DNA from: Usnea hakonensis
Taxonomy: Eukaryota > Ascomycota > Lecanoromycetes > Lecanorales > Parmeliaceae
Assembly (NCBI GenBank): GCA_013423325.1
Contig: BLJB01000040.1
Span: 310,001-374,000, forward strand
Direction: 5' to 3'
DNA length: 64,000 nucleotides
The position numbers and the translations under genes are program-made. Shown in pieces: positions 44,598-55,059 of the stretch; position 1 is the first letter of the stretch, and every line of letters starts with the position of its first letter. The notes under the pieces were generated by a model. That model was not told the DNA's origin. It made no database searches and saw only the letters and a list, made by a program, of their open reading frames with translations.

Positions 44598-44847
44598 CAG
44601 ACTGCTGAACACGGGTGATTTTCCAGAGTCCACAAAGGAGCAAGTGGATGGACCAGAGTAGGAGTGAGGAAGCACAATGACGAATGATTGGTGACAACTT
44701 CTGCAGCGGCACTCGGCGGGTACTCGTTGTTAGGGTTAGGGCAGCAAAAAAAGACAATTCTCGTCTTTCCAATTTCAACTGGGCTGGGAAGCTAAGAAGC
44801 TTACATGCTCGAGGCATCCTGTTGTTCATCTATCTATCCTACAAGCC

Positions 44848-46622
44848 ATGGCCTCTAGGCGGCTTGCGCTCAACCTCAATCAGGCTTTGCGCAGTCGCGC
44901 AGCCCTCAAGTCAATTCAGTCCATCAGAGGTAGAGGTTTCGCAACTCCAATCCACCAGGGCATAATTACCGATAGTACAACTCTATCCAACGGACTGACA
45001 GTATGAACTTTTCAAATCGATTACCGTTGGATACTTACATACCTTCAGATCGCGACCGAGCATTCTCCATGGGCACAAACCTCTACGGTTGGCGTATGGA
45101 TCGACGCGGGCTCAAGGGCAGAGACAGACAAGACCAATGGCACAGCTCACTTCTTAGAGCACTTGGCCTTCAAGGTACATGAAAATTCCCGTCTTCGCTG
45201 AAGTGTCCGAGCTTAAAGCCGTGCCTAGGGTACCAAGAATCGAACGCAGGAGCAATTAGAGCTTGAGATTGAAAACATGGGAGGCCATTTGAATGCATAC
45301 ACTTCTGTGGGTTTGTTCTCTGCCGCCTGTAGAATATGCACTGACATTTAATATAGCGTGAAAACACCGTCTACTATGCCAAATCGTTTAACTCCGATGT
45401 CCCTGCTACAGTCGACATACTCTCTGATATTTTGCAAAACTCAAAACTCGAGCCCCAAGCTATTGAGCGAGAGCGAGATGTTATCTTGCGGGAACAAGAG
45501 GAGGTCGACAAGCAACTTGAGGAGGTTGTCTTCGATCACTTGCATGCCACAGCTTTCCAAGGTCAGCCATTAGGGCGGACTATTTTGGGCCCGAAGGAGA
45601 ACATCGCGAGTATCCAGCGAGACGACTTGGTTGGCTATATCACGAAGAACTATACTGCCGACCGTATGGTTCTCGTGGGAGCCGGTGGCGTCCCTCACCA
45701 GCAATTGGTGGACCTTGCTGAGAAACATTTCTCCAACATCCCTATGGAACCACCAACAAGAGCCGCCGCCTCAAGTGCTGCCGCTCAAAAGCAAACACCT
45801 GACTTCATTGGCTCTGAAGTCCGTGTGAGAGACGACACTATACCAACAGCAAACATTGCCATTGCAGTTGAGGGTGTGAGCTGGAAAGATGACGATTATT
45901 TTACCGCGCTGGTCACGCAAGCTATCGTCGGCAATTGGGATAGGGCAATGGGCAACTCTCCCTATTTGGGTAGCAAGCTCAGTACCTTCATCCACGAGAA
46001 CAAACTCGCAAATAGCTTCATGAGCTTCTCCACCAGTTACAGCGACACAGGGTGAACCACAAAACCACTCGAACATCCCTCAATTGGGCTCTGCTGACTC
46101 GATATTTTAGGTTGTGGGGCATATACCTCGTTACCGCGAACAAAACTCAAATCGATGACCTCGTTCATTTCACTCTTCGAGAATGGTCACGTCTTTCCTA
46201 CAATGTCACCGAGGCCGAGACCGAGCGAGCAAAATCCCAGCTCAAAGCTTCCATTTTGCTCTCTCTTGACGGCACTACAGCTGTCGCCGAGGACATTGGT
46301 CGCCAGATCGTCACCACAGGTCGTCGTATGGACCCAGAGGAGGTAGAGCGGGTTGTAGGAAGTATAAGCGAGAAGGACGTCATGTCTTTCGCAAGGAGGA
46401 AATTGTGGGATCAGGATGTGGCTGTCAGTGCGGTTGGAAGTATTGAGGGTTTGTTGGACTACAACCGGTGCGTACATTCCATATTGATTCCTTCTCTTTC
46501 CCACCCGGCCTTTTCTGCCGGAGTTATATAACATGTGTGCGGACCAAAAGTCGGTGGCTGCTAAATGCTCTAATACTGACTCCATGCGCAGCATCAGGAA
46601 CGATATGAGCCGCAATGCTTAA
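44848..46622 (+). CDS. Mitochondrial processing peptidase beta subunit
   Basis: The catalytic half of the matrix peptidase that removes presequences; in fungi it may also serve as a core subunit of complex III. Exons are 44848-45000, 45049-45174, 45229-45306, 45357-46051, 46111-46467 and 46592-46622 (479 residues, standard size). The zinc site is intact: TAHFLEHLAFKGT (HxxEH) with the distal Glu region LELEIENMGGHLNAYTS. Other conserved parts include RENTVYYAKSFNSDVP, RERDVILREQEEVDKQLEEV and ATAFQGQPLGRTILGP. The ending is LLDYNRIRNDMSRNA. A presequence is visible at the start (MASRRLALNLNQALRSRAAL, Arg-rich). The last exon is only 31 nt. The retained HxxEH argues for MPP-beta rather than a degenerate core protein. 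Confidence 0.95.
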
Positions 46623-47051
46623 GGTAGAGTCAATTTACAGTAATGTACTCGAGGATCCTGCACGCAACCATTGTACAAATATCAACACAGAATTTCCTAT
46701 AGTGGTGACATCATGTCTATCTATTACAGAGACCAGTTACCAAAGTGCACAGTTCGAGAACCTTTTTCGCGCTGCCATGAACGATGGACTCACTCGGCGT
46801 CTTACATGTGTGTTTATCCTGTTGACCGTAAGGGAAAAGGCCCTGCGGGTATGCAGATCTCGAATTATGTACAGTGTGTAGACGGTACTACATAGTACCT
46901 CACTCTAGAATGGACACTCTCCATGTTTTGAATTCTACGTGACGATATATTTCAAATTTTCAAACTCAAAGGATTACGGAGCGAGATCAGCTGACATCTA
47001 GGACCTCATCGGTGCATCTTTTGAGGTTAATGTCAATTATCCTCGTTCATA
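46623..47051. other. Convergent 3' region between MPP-beta and HIS4
   Basis: 429 bp between two 3' ends. Nothing further was recognised. Confidence 0.4.
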
Positions 47052-49861
47052 TCACTTCTTAACCTCGTCCAGTTCTTGCAGCCTGATACTGACGGCTCTA
47101 CGGTGAGCCTCTAATTCTTCGACCTTGGCCAATTGCATGACCGCGCGACTAACATTTCTCAGTCCTTGTTGAGTCAGGTTGGAGCTAGTAATATGTTTCG
47201 TGAATGATGACAAGTTGACTCCTGAGTACTGCTTGGCATAGCCAAAAGTTGCTTGTCTTTGAATTAGCAAAGGAGTTAACAGTACGATAGTAGTTGGGAA
47301 TCATACGCAAAGAATGATTGGTACCGGCAGAGTAGTCTCCTACGCTTTCGGGAGCCCAAGGTCCCACAAAAACACTTCCAGCATGATCGATTGACGAAAC
47401 TACGGACTCTGCATTTTCGACTTGCAGGATTAAATGCTCTGGTGCATACTGATTGCTGTATTCTACTGCCTCCCTAATATCTTTGACCACCAGTGTCACC
47501 GAATGCTCGATGGCTCCTCGCACAATGTCCTTTCTTGGTAAGGCCATTGCTTGGGAGTGTAGTTCATCCTCGAACGCGGCTAGCTGCTCGTCCTGTAGAT
47601 CGACGGCAATTAGTACAACCTGCGAGTCGATTCCGTGTTCTGCTTGACTGAGCAGATCCGAAGCTACAAATTTAGGATTCGCCGACTTGTCTGCAATAAC
47701 TAGCACCTCGCTCGGGCCAGCTGGCATGTCAATACTCACGCTGGCGGTGGTGTCATTGGAGACAACCATTTTTCCCGCGGTAACAAATTGATTCCCGGGT
47801 CCAAGGATCTTGTCGACTTTGGGAATACTTTCCGTGCCGTAAGCCAGAGCTGCAATGGCTTGCGCTCCTCCTGCAAGAACAATGCTCTCGGCGCCGATTT
47901 TGTTGGCGATATAGACAATTTCAGGTGTGATTGTGCCATCCTTGCGAGGGGGAGAGGCCAAAATGATTTTCTTACAACCTGCGACCATGGCAGGGACACC
48001 AAGCATCAACGCCGTAGAGGGCAAAACTGCGGTTCCACCAGGCACGTAAAGGCCAACCCTTTCTATTGGACGAGAGAATCGCGAGCAGACAACACCAGGC
48101 ATGGTCTCCACCCGTAGTGGCTTATCTTCCATTTGTGCTGCATGGAAACGGCGGATGTTTTCGTAGCTAACATTGATAGCTTCGACTGTCTCTTCGGGCA
48201 ATTCCATTAAGTTTTGCGGAAACGGCGCACGGAGAACCGGCGAAGTCAAGGAGGTAGCTTTTTCAAATTTGTGCGTGTACTTCAACACGGCCGAGTCTCC
48301 GCCCTCACGAATCTCTCTGAGGATAGGCTTGACAATGTCCATGATATCATCTGTAGATCTTTGGGATGGACGCTGCAGCGCGTCCTGTATTACTTGAACG
48401 TCAGTGTCTCTGGTCTTATATCGTTTCATGCGTATGCTTCCATTTTGAAGACCCGCAGCGTCATCCTTTGCTTTTGGGACGGATGCTGCCTCTTTTAGAA
48501 TCTCCAGTTCCGAAGCACTCTTCACCAGGCTTGTAGTGCCTTTACTTGTGTCTTGATGGCCAACCTGCTTGGCCCAGTGCGGCTTCGCATCTCCTTTTCG
48601 TCTTGTGATCTTCGTGCTCTTGAGATCTAGATTACGTTCGATATCTTCCATACTTACGCCCGCAGCAACACATTTTGTTAACGCAAAATAGATTAGATCT
48701 CCAGCTTCAGCTGCAATGTCCTTCTTGTCGGTTGCCTCACATAGCTCGCTAGCTTCTTCCATAATCTTGGCTTCGAGAAGTTTTGGTTCATTGAATAACC
48801 TAGAAGTATAAGAACCCGCAGGAGCGGTCTTTTTGCGATTTTTCAACGTTTGTTCGAGACGCGAGATACCAGAATAGGGGCCGAAACAGGTCGAGGTCTT
48901 CAAGTGGCAGAACCCTACAAGTTGTGAGTTACATGGGAGATGTATGAGAGTCCAATCTTATACCTTCACCACTTTGCCTTACACTAAATTGCAGAGCATC
49001 TGCATCACAATCCATGAAGATATTAATCAGCTCCTGGACATCTCCGCTTTCTTGACCCTTGATCCACAAGCCATGGCGGCGGCTATGGTATACACCACGT
49101 CCTGTCTGCAAAGCTACTTCTATACTTTTCTCATTGCTATAGACCAGTCCCAAAGAGATCCCAGTCTCGTCAGTAACAATGGTTGGGATCAATCCATCCG
49201 GCCGATCACTACTTATGATAGAAGTGATTAAAACATGAAGTGGCACAAGGTCTGGGTTATTCTTGGGATCTGTTGTGAGCTCATTCGCAGGAATGATGGC
49301 TACATGACCGCCTTTGACCGCCTTGATGTAATTACTTCGAATATTCTGGGCCAGAGTTACATATCGACTAGGATAATATCCGGTCTTGGCCATCCGGCTC
49401 ATCGTATCCAGCAGCTCCCAATCATGAAGTCCTTGGATATAGATACCAGTAGGTGTGTCCGGTATGAAAGCTTTGACATTCCTGAGAATGCTCTTAGCGT
49501 TTTCTTCCGTTGCACCCTCAGATATCGAACCGTCAATAGAAACAACAAGGCGACCGAGATCCTGGCCTACAAGGAGATGATCATCGACTATTGCTTTCAT
49601 CTGCCAAGACGTCACGAAGACTTTGACACTGCCATTGTTCAGTATGAGTAGAATGTCCTCTACATTTCTTAATGCTGTACAGTCGCTGTAGATAGAGTAG
49701 CGATTGAAGTTGTTGCGAAGGAAAGTAATTGCTTCTTGCTGCGTTTGCGGTGTAGCAGTGATAAGAACTCGGTGCAGGTAAGAGATAGTCTTCAAAGAAA
49801 TGCCTGTCTCTCCCGAAGAAAACTTCGTGATGTCAATAGACACCAGAAAACGTTCTGTCAT
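47052..49861 (-). CDS. his4: Trifunctional histidine biosynthesis protein HIS4 (HisI-HisE-HisD)
   Basis: It catalyses steps 2, 3 and 10 of histidine synthesis: phosphoribosyl-ATP pyrophosphohydrolase, phosphoribosyl-AMP cyclohydrolase and histidinol dehydrogenase. Exons are 49861-48964, 48914-47307 and 47251-47052 (901 residues). The order is: an N-terminal fungal-specific part (about 1-205); cyclohydrolase with TGRGVYHSRRHGLWIKGQES, DCDADALQFSVRQSGEGFCH and the metal Cys of FCH made by the first splice; pyrophosphohydrolase with NEPKLLEAKIMEEASELCEA and DIAAEAGDLIYFAL; and histidinol dehydrogenase with GLYVPGGTAVLPSTALMLGV, SIDMPAGPSEVLVIAD and SVFVGPWAPESVGDYSAGTN. The last splice restores HSLPTFGYAKQYSGVNLSSF. 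All three parts look intact. Confidence 0.96.
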
Positions 49862-50172
49862 AGCCTCGTTTCACAGAATCCAGATCACAGACGGTGCTCG
49901 TATACGAGTTACAGCTTGCGCTTGATCAGTTCCTATGAAGATCAGTTTCAGAATCACAAAGATATGCCTGACAAGTTTCAAACGGCTTTGACGGGGAATT
50001 AATACAGTACGCATCTAGCGTGTGGAAAAAAACATGCTACCATTCAATGATCCCATTGAATTAATGCCTGACATTCATTCCCAACATGAAGCACAAAACC
50101 GTATACTGCGTGCAATAGCAATATAACTTGGGCTGCCACAGAAAGCACTGTCGATTTCCATGACATGCAAAA
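49862..50172. other. Shared upstream region of HIS4 and CMC1
   Basis: 311 bp between divergent start codons. No repeats were recognised. Confidence 0.4.
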
Positions 50173-50642
50173 ATGATGGCTACACCCAAGACGGAACGTC
50201 CCCAATCAATCAATCTCCCTTCCCGGAATCCTCTCCCACTTTCTTCTGCCCAGGAATCTCAGGTAAGAGATCTCTACTACAAAAAAGTTCGAGGTCGATG
50301 TGCAAATGAGATACTGGGTACGTAACAGACCACTTGTTCTCTGTGGGTCTGTTTCTAATTTAACGTATAGACTTTGCATCATGTGCTACCAATCGCACTG
50401 TGTCTGCAACCTGGGCATGCCGAAAACAACGTTTGACAATGAATTCATGCATGATTGAACATGCATCACAGAAAGAGCAGGATGCGGCAAGAGAGGAGTG
50501 GTTCGCCGGTATGGAATCACGGCGGCTTGAAATGGAAGAGAAAAAGCGCCAAAGAGTGGAAGGGGAGAAGTTCCGCAAGGAATGGTGGGATACTTCGAGA
50601 CCTTCAGGTGACAAGGAGAAATATAGACCAGCGGGGGAATGA
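50173..50642 (+). CDS. Twin CX9C protein, COX assembly factor CMC1 family
   Basis: Twin CX9C proteins fold by oxidation in the mitochondrial intermembrane space; CMC1-family members help assemble cytochrome c oxidase. Exons are 50173-50317 and 50371-50642 (138 residues). The splice creates the first motif: C43-ANEILDFAS-C53. The second is C65-RKQRLTMNS-C75. Both have exactly nine residues between cysteines. ATWACRKQRLTMNSCM and REEWFAGMESRRLEMEE are family-typical, followed by a charged helical tail. A second ATG three bases downstream of the first is equally possible. It is divergent from HIS4. Confidence 0.88.
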
Positions 50643-50914
50643 GTAGCCATCGCTGGCGACCACTAGATTTGTTGTGACAATGATTAGGGGGCATATCTCA
50701 CGAATTTTGAGTAAGCGACGGAGTTGGGGGAAGAACATCTGTTGGCAAAGATACCTGTTTCATTCACTATCGTATGAGTAGAAGGCATTTCCCTGCCTCC
50801 GGTCCATGTGCTCTCCGTGAATTCCCAATCCCTACCAAAGCCTCAAGCCTTGAGAACGCCATCTAATGTATCGCTGAGTCGCTTGCACAACGGAAACAAG
50901 TTTTTCCTTGAGCT

Positions 50915-51694
50915 TCATGGCTCCATGTCGGCGCCCTCTGCATTGTTACCTTCTCCGAAGATATCCTCCATCCTGCCGCCGCCTTCCTCATCTTCGCCAT
51001 CCTCGCCCTCGGCTTCTTCGCCGTTGACTTCTTCTAACCTCTCCTCCTTCACTATATCCTCCATCTCTTCGTCTTCCTCATCCCAGTTTTCGCGTAAGTT
51101 CCAACCAGTACCGGTAAGGCAATATTGCTCTGGTGGTAGCCTCATGCCCCAGTCTTTTGAGACCGGTGGCAATCCCACACGATTCTTCTCTTGCGCAGTT
51201 TCATTGTAGAATTCCTTTGGTAGTGTAGGGTTAAATTGATAGTGTGTTCGGCTGGCGATGCTCAATCGGAGTGCTGACAATGTGACGGGGCTCATGTCGT
51301 TCTGTACCGCAGCCTTTCCAGATCCTGTGCCCAAACCCGATGTTCCATAACCTTCACTTACGAAGTGAAGAGCATCCCTGGAGACATATATTATGACATG
51401 GTAGACACTAGAGCCCATTGAAACCACTACTTACTGTAGTATTGACGAGGTGTAGCGGTAGGCAAAGTCCATGAGCTGGAGAGGAACTCGTTCTTGATAG
51501 GCATTTACACCGTAGTTTGCTAGGATGAGATGTATGAGGCGAGCGTCTCGAGGTCTCTTTGATTGGCCATTGTCCGCCGGGTAATCTGTGGGAAGGGTGG
51601 GGTTTACTGGATTCGCCGTCGTGGGATCATCTTGACCAGATGGTTGATGAACCGCTAGGTTGGCATCTGGAACAGCACCATTGGCCTCCGCCAT
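50915..51694 (-). CDS. taf9: Transcription initiation factor TFIID subunit 9 / SAGA subunit
   Basis: TAF9 is a histone-fold subunit shared by TFIID and SAGA that pairs with TAF6. Exons are 51694-51435 and 51377-50915 (240 residues). The histone fold is at about residues 48-112: KRPRDARLIHLILANYGVNA, YQERVPLQLMDFAYRYTSSI, then after the intron DALHFVSEG and VTLSALRLSIASRTHYQF, ending in the family signature LPKEFYNETAQEKNRVGLPP. A Pro/Asn-rich N-terminus and a long acidic Glu/Asp C-terminal tail are typical for fungi. The ATG at 51694 is preceded by an overlapping ATG-TGA minimal upstream frame. Confidence 0.92.
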
Positions 51695-52214
51695 CACATG
51701 TACGGAGTAGGCGAACGCGCTTTGGCTTGCAGTTTACAGCGAGTTAGAGATGGTCGACGAGTGGGTACAAAGCTGTTGCTCGCCTCCGTGAAGAGAAATC
51801 GAGCAGGTTACTGAAATACGGTTTGCAATTTTGATTCACTGTAGGGAGAAAGTTCCGCACATCTGGGAACATAGTTTGCTTCAGTCCCGGGAAAGGTGTA
51901 TAAGAGCAACAGATTAGCTGCCAAGTTTCAACGATGCGCCCTCCATCTCACTTAGCCAATAAACCAGGCCCTTACCTTGAGAGATTGCTTTGTAACACTC
52001 CTTGATGCCGAGAGAGCTTAGTAATTTCTCCTCTAAAAGGCTACATAAAGTCGAAGAGCATCGTACAGCAAGTTTCTGGACCGTGGCTTTTCCTGAATTA
52101 CGCCATCCAATGCCGCTCCAATACAGCCGCAATGCAGTCATTTGCAAGAGCTTTTCCCAAAACACCAACAAATCTCAGCGCCTCGCTCGCACACCACTGT
52201 AACAAGCTCGATAA
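51695..52214. other. Intergenic region between lipin and TAF9 genes
   Basis: 520 bp between two minus-strand genes. A small spliced minus-strand frame can be drawn (from about 52138 to 51830) but matches no family I know; see rejected items. Confidence 0.35.
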
Positions 52215-54779
52215 TCATTCCCGTTTCGCCGGCCCGGTACCAGAGCGTGTGTATTCAGCTGTTATGATGCTTCCAAGGTGAGCCCTTGACGATCTTCCAT
52301 CAGACTCTGCGATCTCGACTTCCACCGCCTCAGGCACATTGTTATCTTCGTTATCGTCAAGTGAGACTCTCTCAAGTATCGAGGAAACCATATCTTCTCC
52401 TTCCCCATCATCAATGGAATCTTTGGACAAATAGCTTTCCTCCATAGCATTTGGATCTTCATCGTCCTCCTCCTCATCGTCGAGACCTTCGCTTCCATAA
52501 TCCTCACTTCTTGTACTTTCTCTTTCATTTTTGGTTTGTCCTTCACCCTCTGAGCCACTTTCAGAAAAATACTCAATCTCCTCGGGCACGTCCCTCCAGA
52601 AAACGAAATCCGTTTCCTTCTCCGCCCCACCATTTGTGAGCAGACTGATAGTTGGAAAGAAATGGTCGACGACCTCTCGCATGGTGACATAACTGCTTTT
52701 ATATTTGTTTAGCGTGAGAAGATCAAGAGAGACCTCTGCATTCGAATTGATCGTAAATATTCGCGTTGACGGGATATTAACTGATCTATAGCTCAGAGCG
52801 TCTGTTAATCGGTTGCCAAAACCCGCATAAAACGGTTTTCTCTCATGGCCGAAGAGGTTCGAGATATCGCGGAGACAGGCCATCTTGAAAACTTCCGGTT
52901 TCCGAAGATATATCTCGCGCCTCAATGCAGCAATTGTTCGATCGGGGCTCATGATCACCGGTCCTTTGGGGAGCTTGAAACCCTCTTGGGATACCCCATT
53001 CAGGTAGCTCCGGGTTGTATCTGCTTGCCCAACAGATCTGCTGGTAAGGTACAGGATATTATATCCATTGGCCACAATATCTGCGTACAGCTTTGCAACG
53101 CCTATATGGGTCCAGTCACGGCCAATCATATTTAACACGTGGCCGAGAGCGTCGGATCTATACAATTACTTCAGTTCCGCAGTACTAAATGTAGACCGCA
53201 CAGCTTACTTCGTGATAGTGCCGTCAATGTCTGATATCACAATAGGCACATTGTACTTCCAATAGTACATAGATGCCTGACACGTAGCGCGATTGACACT
53301 GAAACTCATTGAGTTCTCCCCTGGCTTCAAGTTCAAAGCTTTCAATTGATCACTGGTGAGCCGTAAGGTCTTCGCGTAGTTCCTGTTGGGATCCCCCTTG
53401 CTAGGCACATCGACTGGAGGAGTCTGCGGTGGTGTCACAAGTCCAGTCGGGTTGGCATCTGATTTGGTCCGATGGTGCTTGCTTGAAAGATGGGAGGCCG
53501 GAGATAGTCGCTCGTCATCGCTGTGGTAACCGGGATCTGACGCTGCATCGCTGAGCACTTCGCCTGGGACCAGACCTCGAAGCCCGATCCTACGCCCAGC
53601 TGCCTCTTTGGCATCCTCGCTGCTGTAGATCCATAGATTACCCTGATCGTCGGCTCCTATTAGGGCACCAATGTCGTAATTTCCTTCGAGTTCCTCAGCC
53701 AGAATCTTCCGTGCTATTACCTCTGCGCGAAGAGCTTCATCTTCGCTACTTTTGTAGCCAGTCATATCGAGCATCAAGTCTCCATTATCGGTGACACGGG
53801 TAGGAATGTTAGATATTGACAGCTTTTTCGACAGAAGTTTTGCCCGATTAAATGCATCACTAGAAGAAAGAGGCGGTGGGCTGATTGAGCGCTCCGTGGG
53901 AGGAGACGTAGCCAGACTGGGCCCATTGTGGACACCGGGATCGTCTCCATGCGATTGAGTCCGAGTGTGATCGCTGTTTACTTCGCTTTGCGGACGTGTG
54001 GGCATGGGCATAAACTCCACCGAAGCAGCGCGCTTGAGTTGCGGAGAAGCCTCATTCTTAGAAGTCGACCGTCCACTAGTACCAACATCTTCTGAGACTG
54101 TTCCAGGGCTGGTGGATAGCAGGGCGAGGGCACCTGTGTCCTTCGTTACTCGTGCACAAACGTAGGACAAGATGGCACAAACCAAAATCACTCTTGGCTC
54201 TGGAGGTAGCAGATAAGATTGGCCTCGCTTGCCCGACTATGTCCCGTCTGCGATCGTTCATACCATCCGTGTTGAGATCTAGAAACTCTGGCTCTTGTAA
54301 TGTTGGAACTGAGGCGACATCCTGCTCTGAAAGACTTTGCGGGCTTGTCGCCGGTGAAATCACTGGCGAAGTTTGCAAACTCTCTGGGATCTCATCAGAA
54401 GTCTCGAAGACGAAAAAGGCTTCTCCGCCTTCTCCAAGCTTCATGGAATGGTCTTGCTTGACAGTATTGACCTTGAATTCGACCTAGAGGCGATTGCCTG
54501 GTAAGCCGAGCCCCAGGAGCCAGGTAAGAGAGTAGCACACTTTCTTTTCGTATGGCCTCAGCAAGGAAAACTTCCCAAAACGGACATGAAATGGTGAGCA
54601 TGCTAGTGATCCTAAAAGACTTGGTCAATCATGGCTGTTAGTGGTGTTTGGTTATAAGATCTGTCGGTACCGTCCTCTTGCTCTACAACGATAACATCAA
54701 TAGCGCCGCTAAGTGTCGCGGGATTGATGGAGTTCCATGTTTTGGACACTGACCCCCCAATACTTCTCACATACTGCAT
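52215..54779 (-). CDS. Lipin-type phosphatidate phosphatase (Pah1/Ned1)
   Basis: Mg-dependent phosphatidate phosphatase making diacylglycerol at the ER and nuclear envelope; it controls lipid storage and nuclear membrane growth. Exons are 54779-54671, 54602-54541, 54483-54183, 54133-53209 and 53157-52215 (779 residues). The N-LIP domain runs MQYVRSIGGSVSKTWNSINP, ATLSGAIDVIVVEQEDGACS, PFHVRFGKFSLLRPYEKKVE. The C-terminal HAD-like catalytic part has DIDGT at 459-463 (VPIVISDIDGTITKSDALGH), then MIGRDWTHIGVAKLYADIVA, NGYNILYLTSRSVGQADTTR and FGNRLTDALSYRSVNIPSTR. The membrane-targeting amphipathic N-terminus is conserved. A Glu/Asp-rich tail follows. Without the four introns the protein would lose the N-LIP domain. 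Confidence 0.94.
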
Positions 54780-55059
54780 GTCCCCGGATGACAGCAAACC
54801 TTGTATATGAAGAAAAGGTCATCTGCTGTCAAGGAGCTTCAAACCTTCAACAAGAACATGCCTAAAATAAAGAAAGCGGAAGAGGGTGTTTCGTGAACGA
54901 TCATTTTAAATGTGTGAATCAAAGCATGACTCTATACTAAAAACCATACTTCCAGTTCAGAGATGTCTTATTAGAGGAACACCAAATTTCACGTCATTGG
55001 TATGGAAGCTTGCAAGTCATCATTCATCCCACTAAACTCAACTGGGAGACCGTTGCACG

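Noticed and set aside
51830..52171. Small spliced minus-strand frame (MTALRLYWSGIGWRNSGKAT... joined across a GTAAGG/GGCAG intron)
   Set aside because: Splice signals and frame are usable, but the product matches no family I know and it lies in the gap between TAF9 and lipin. It could be leader sequence.
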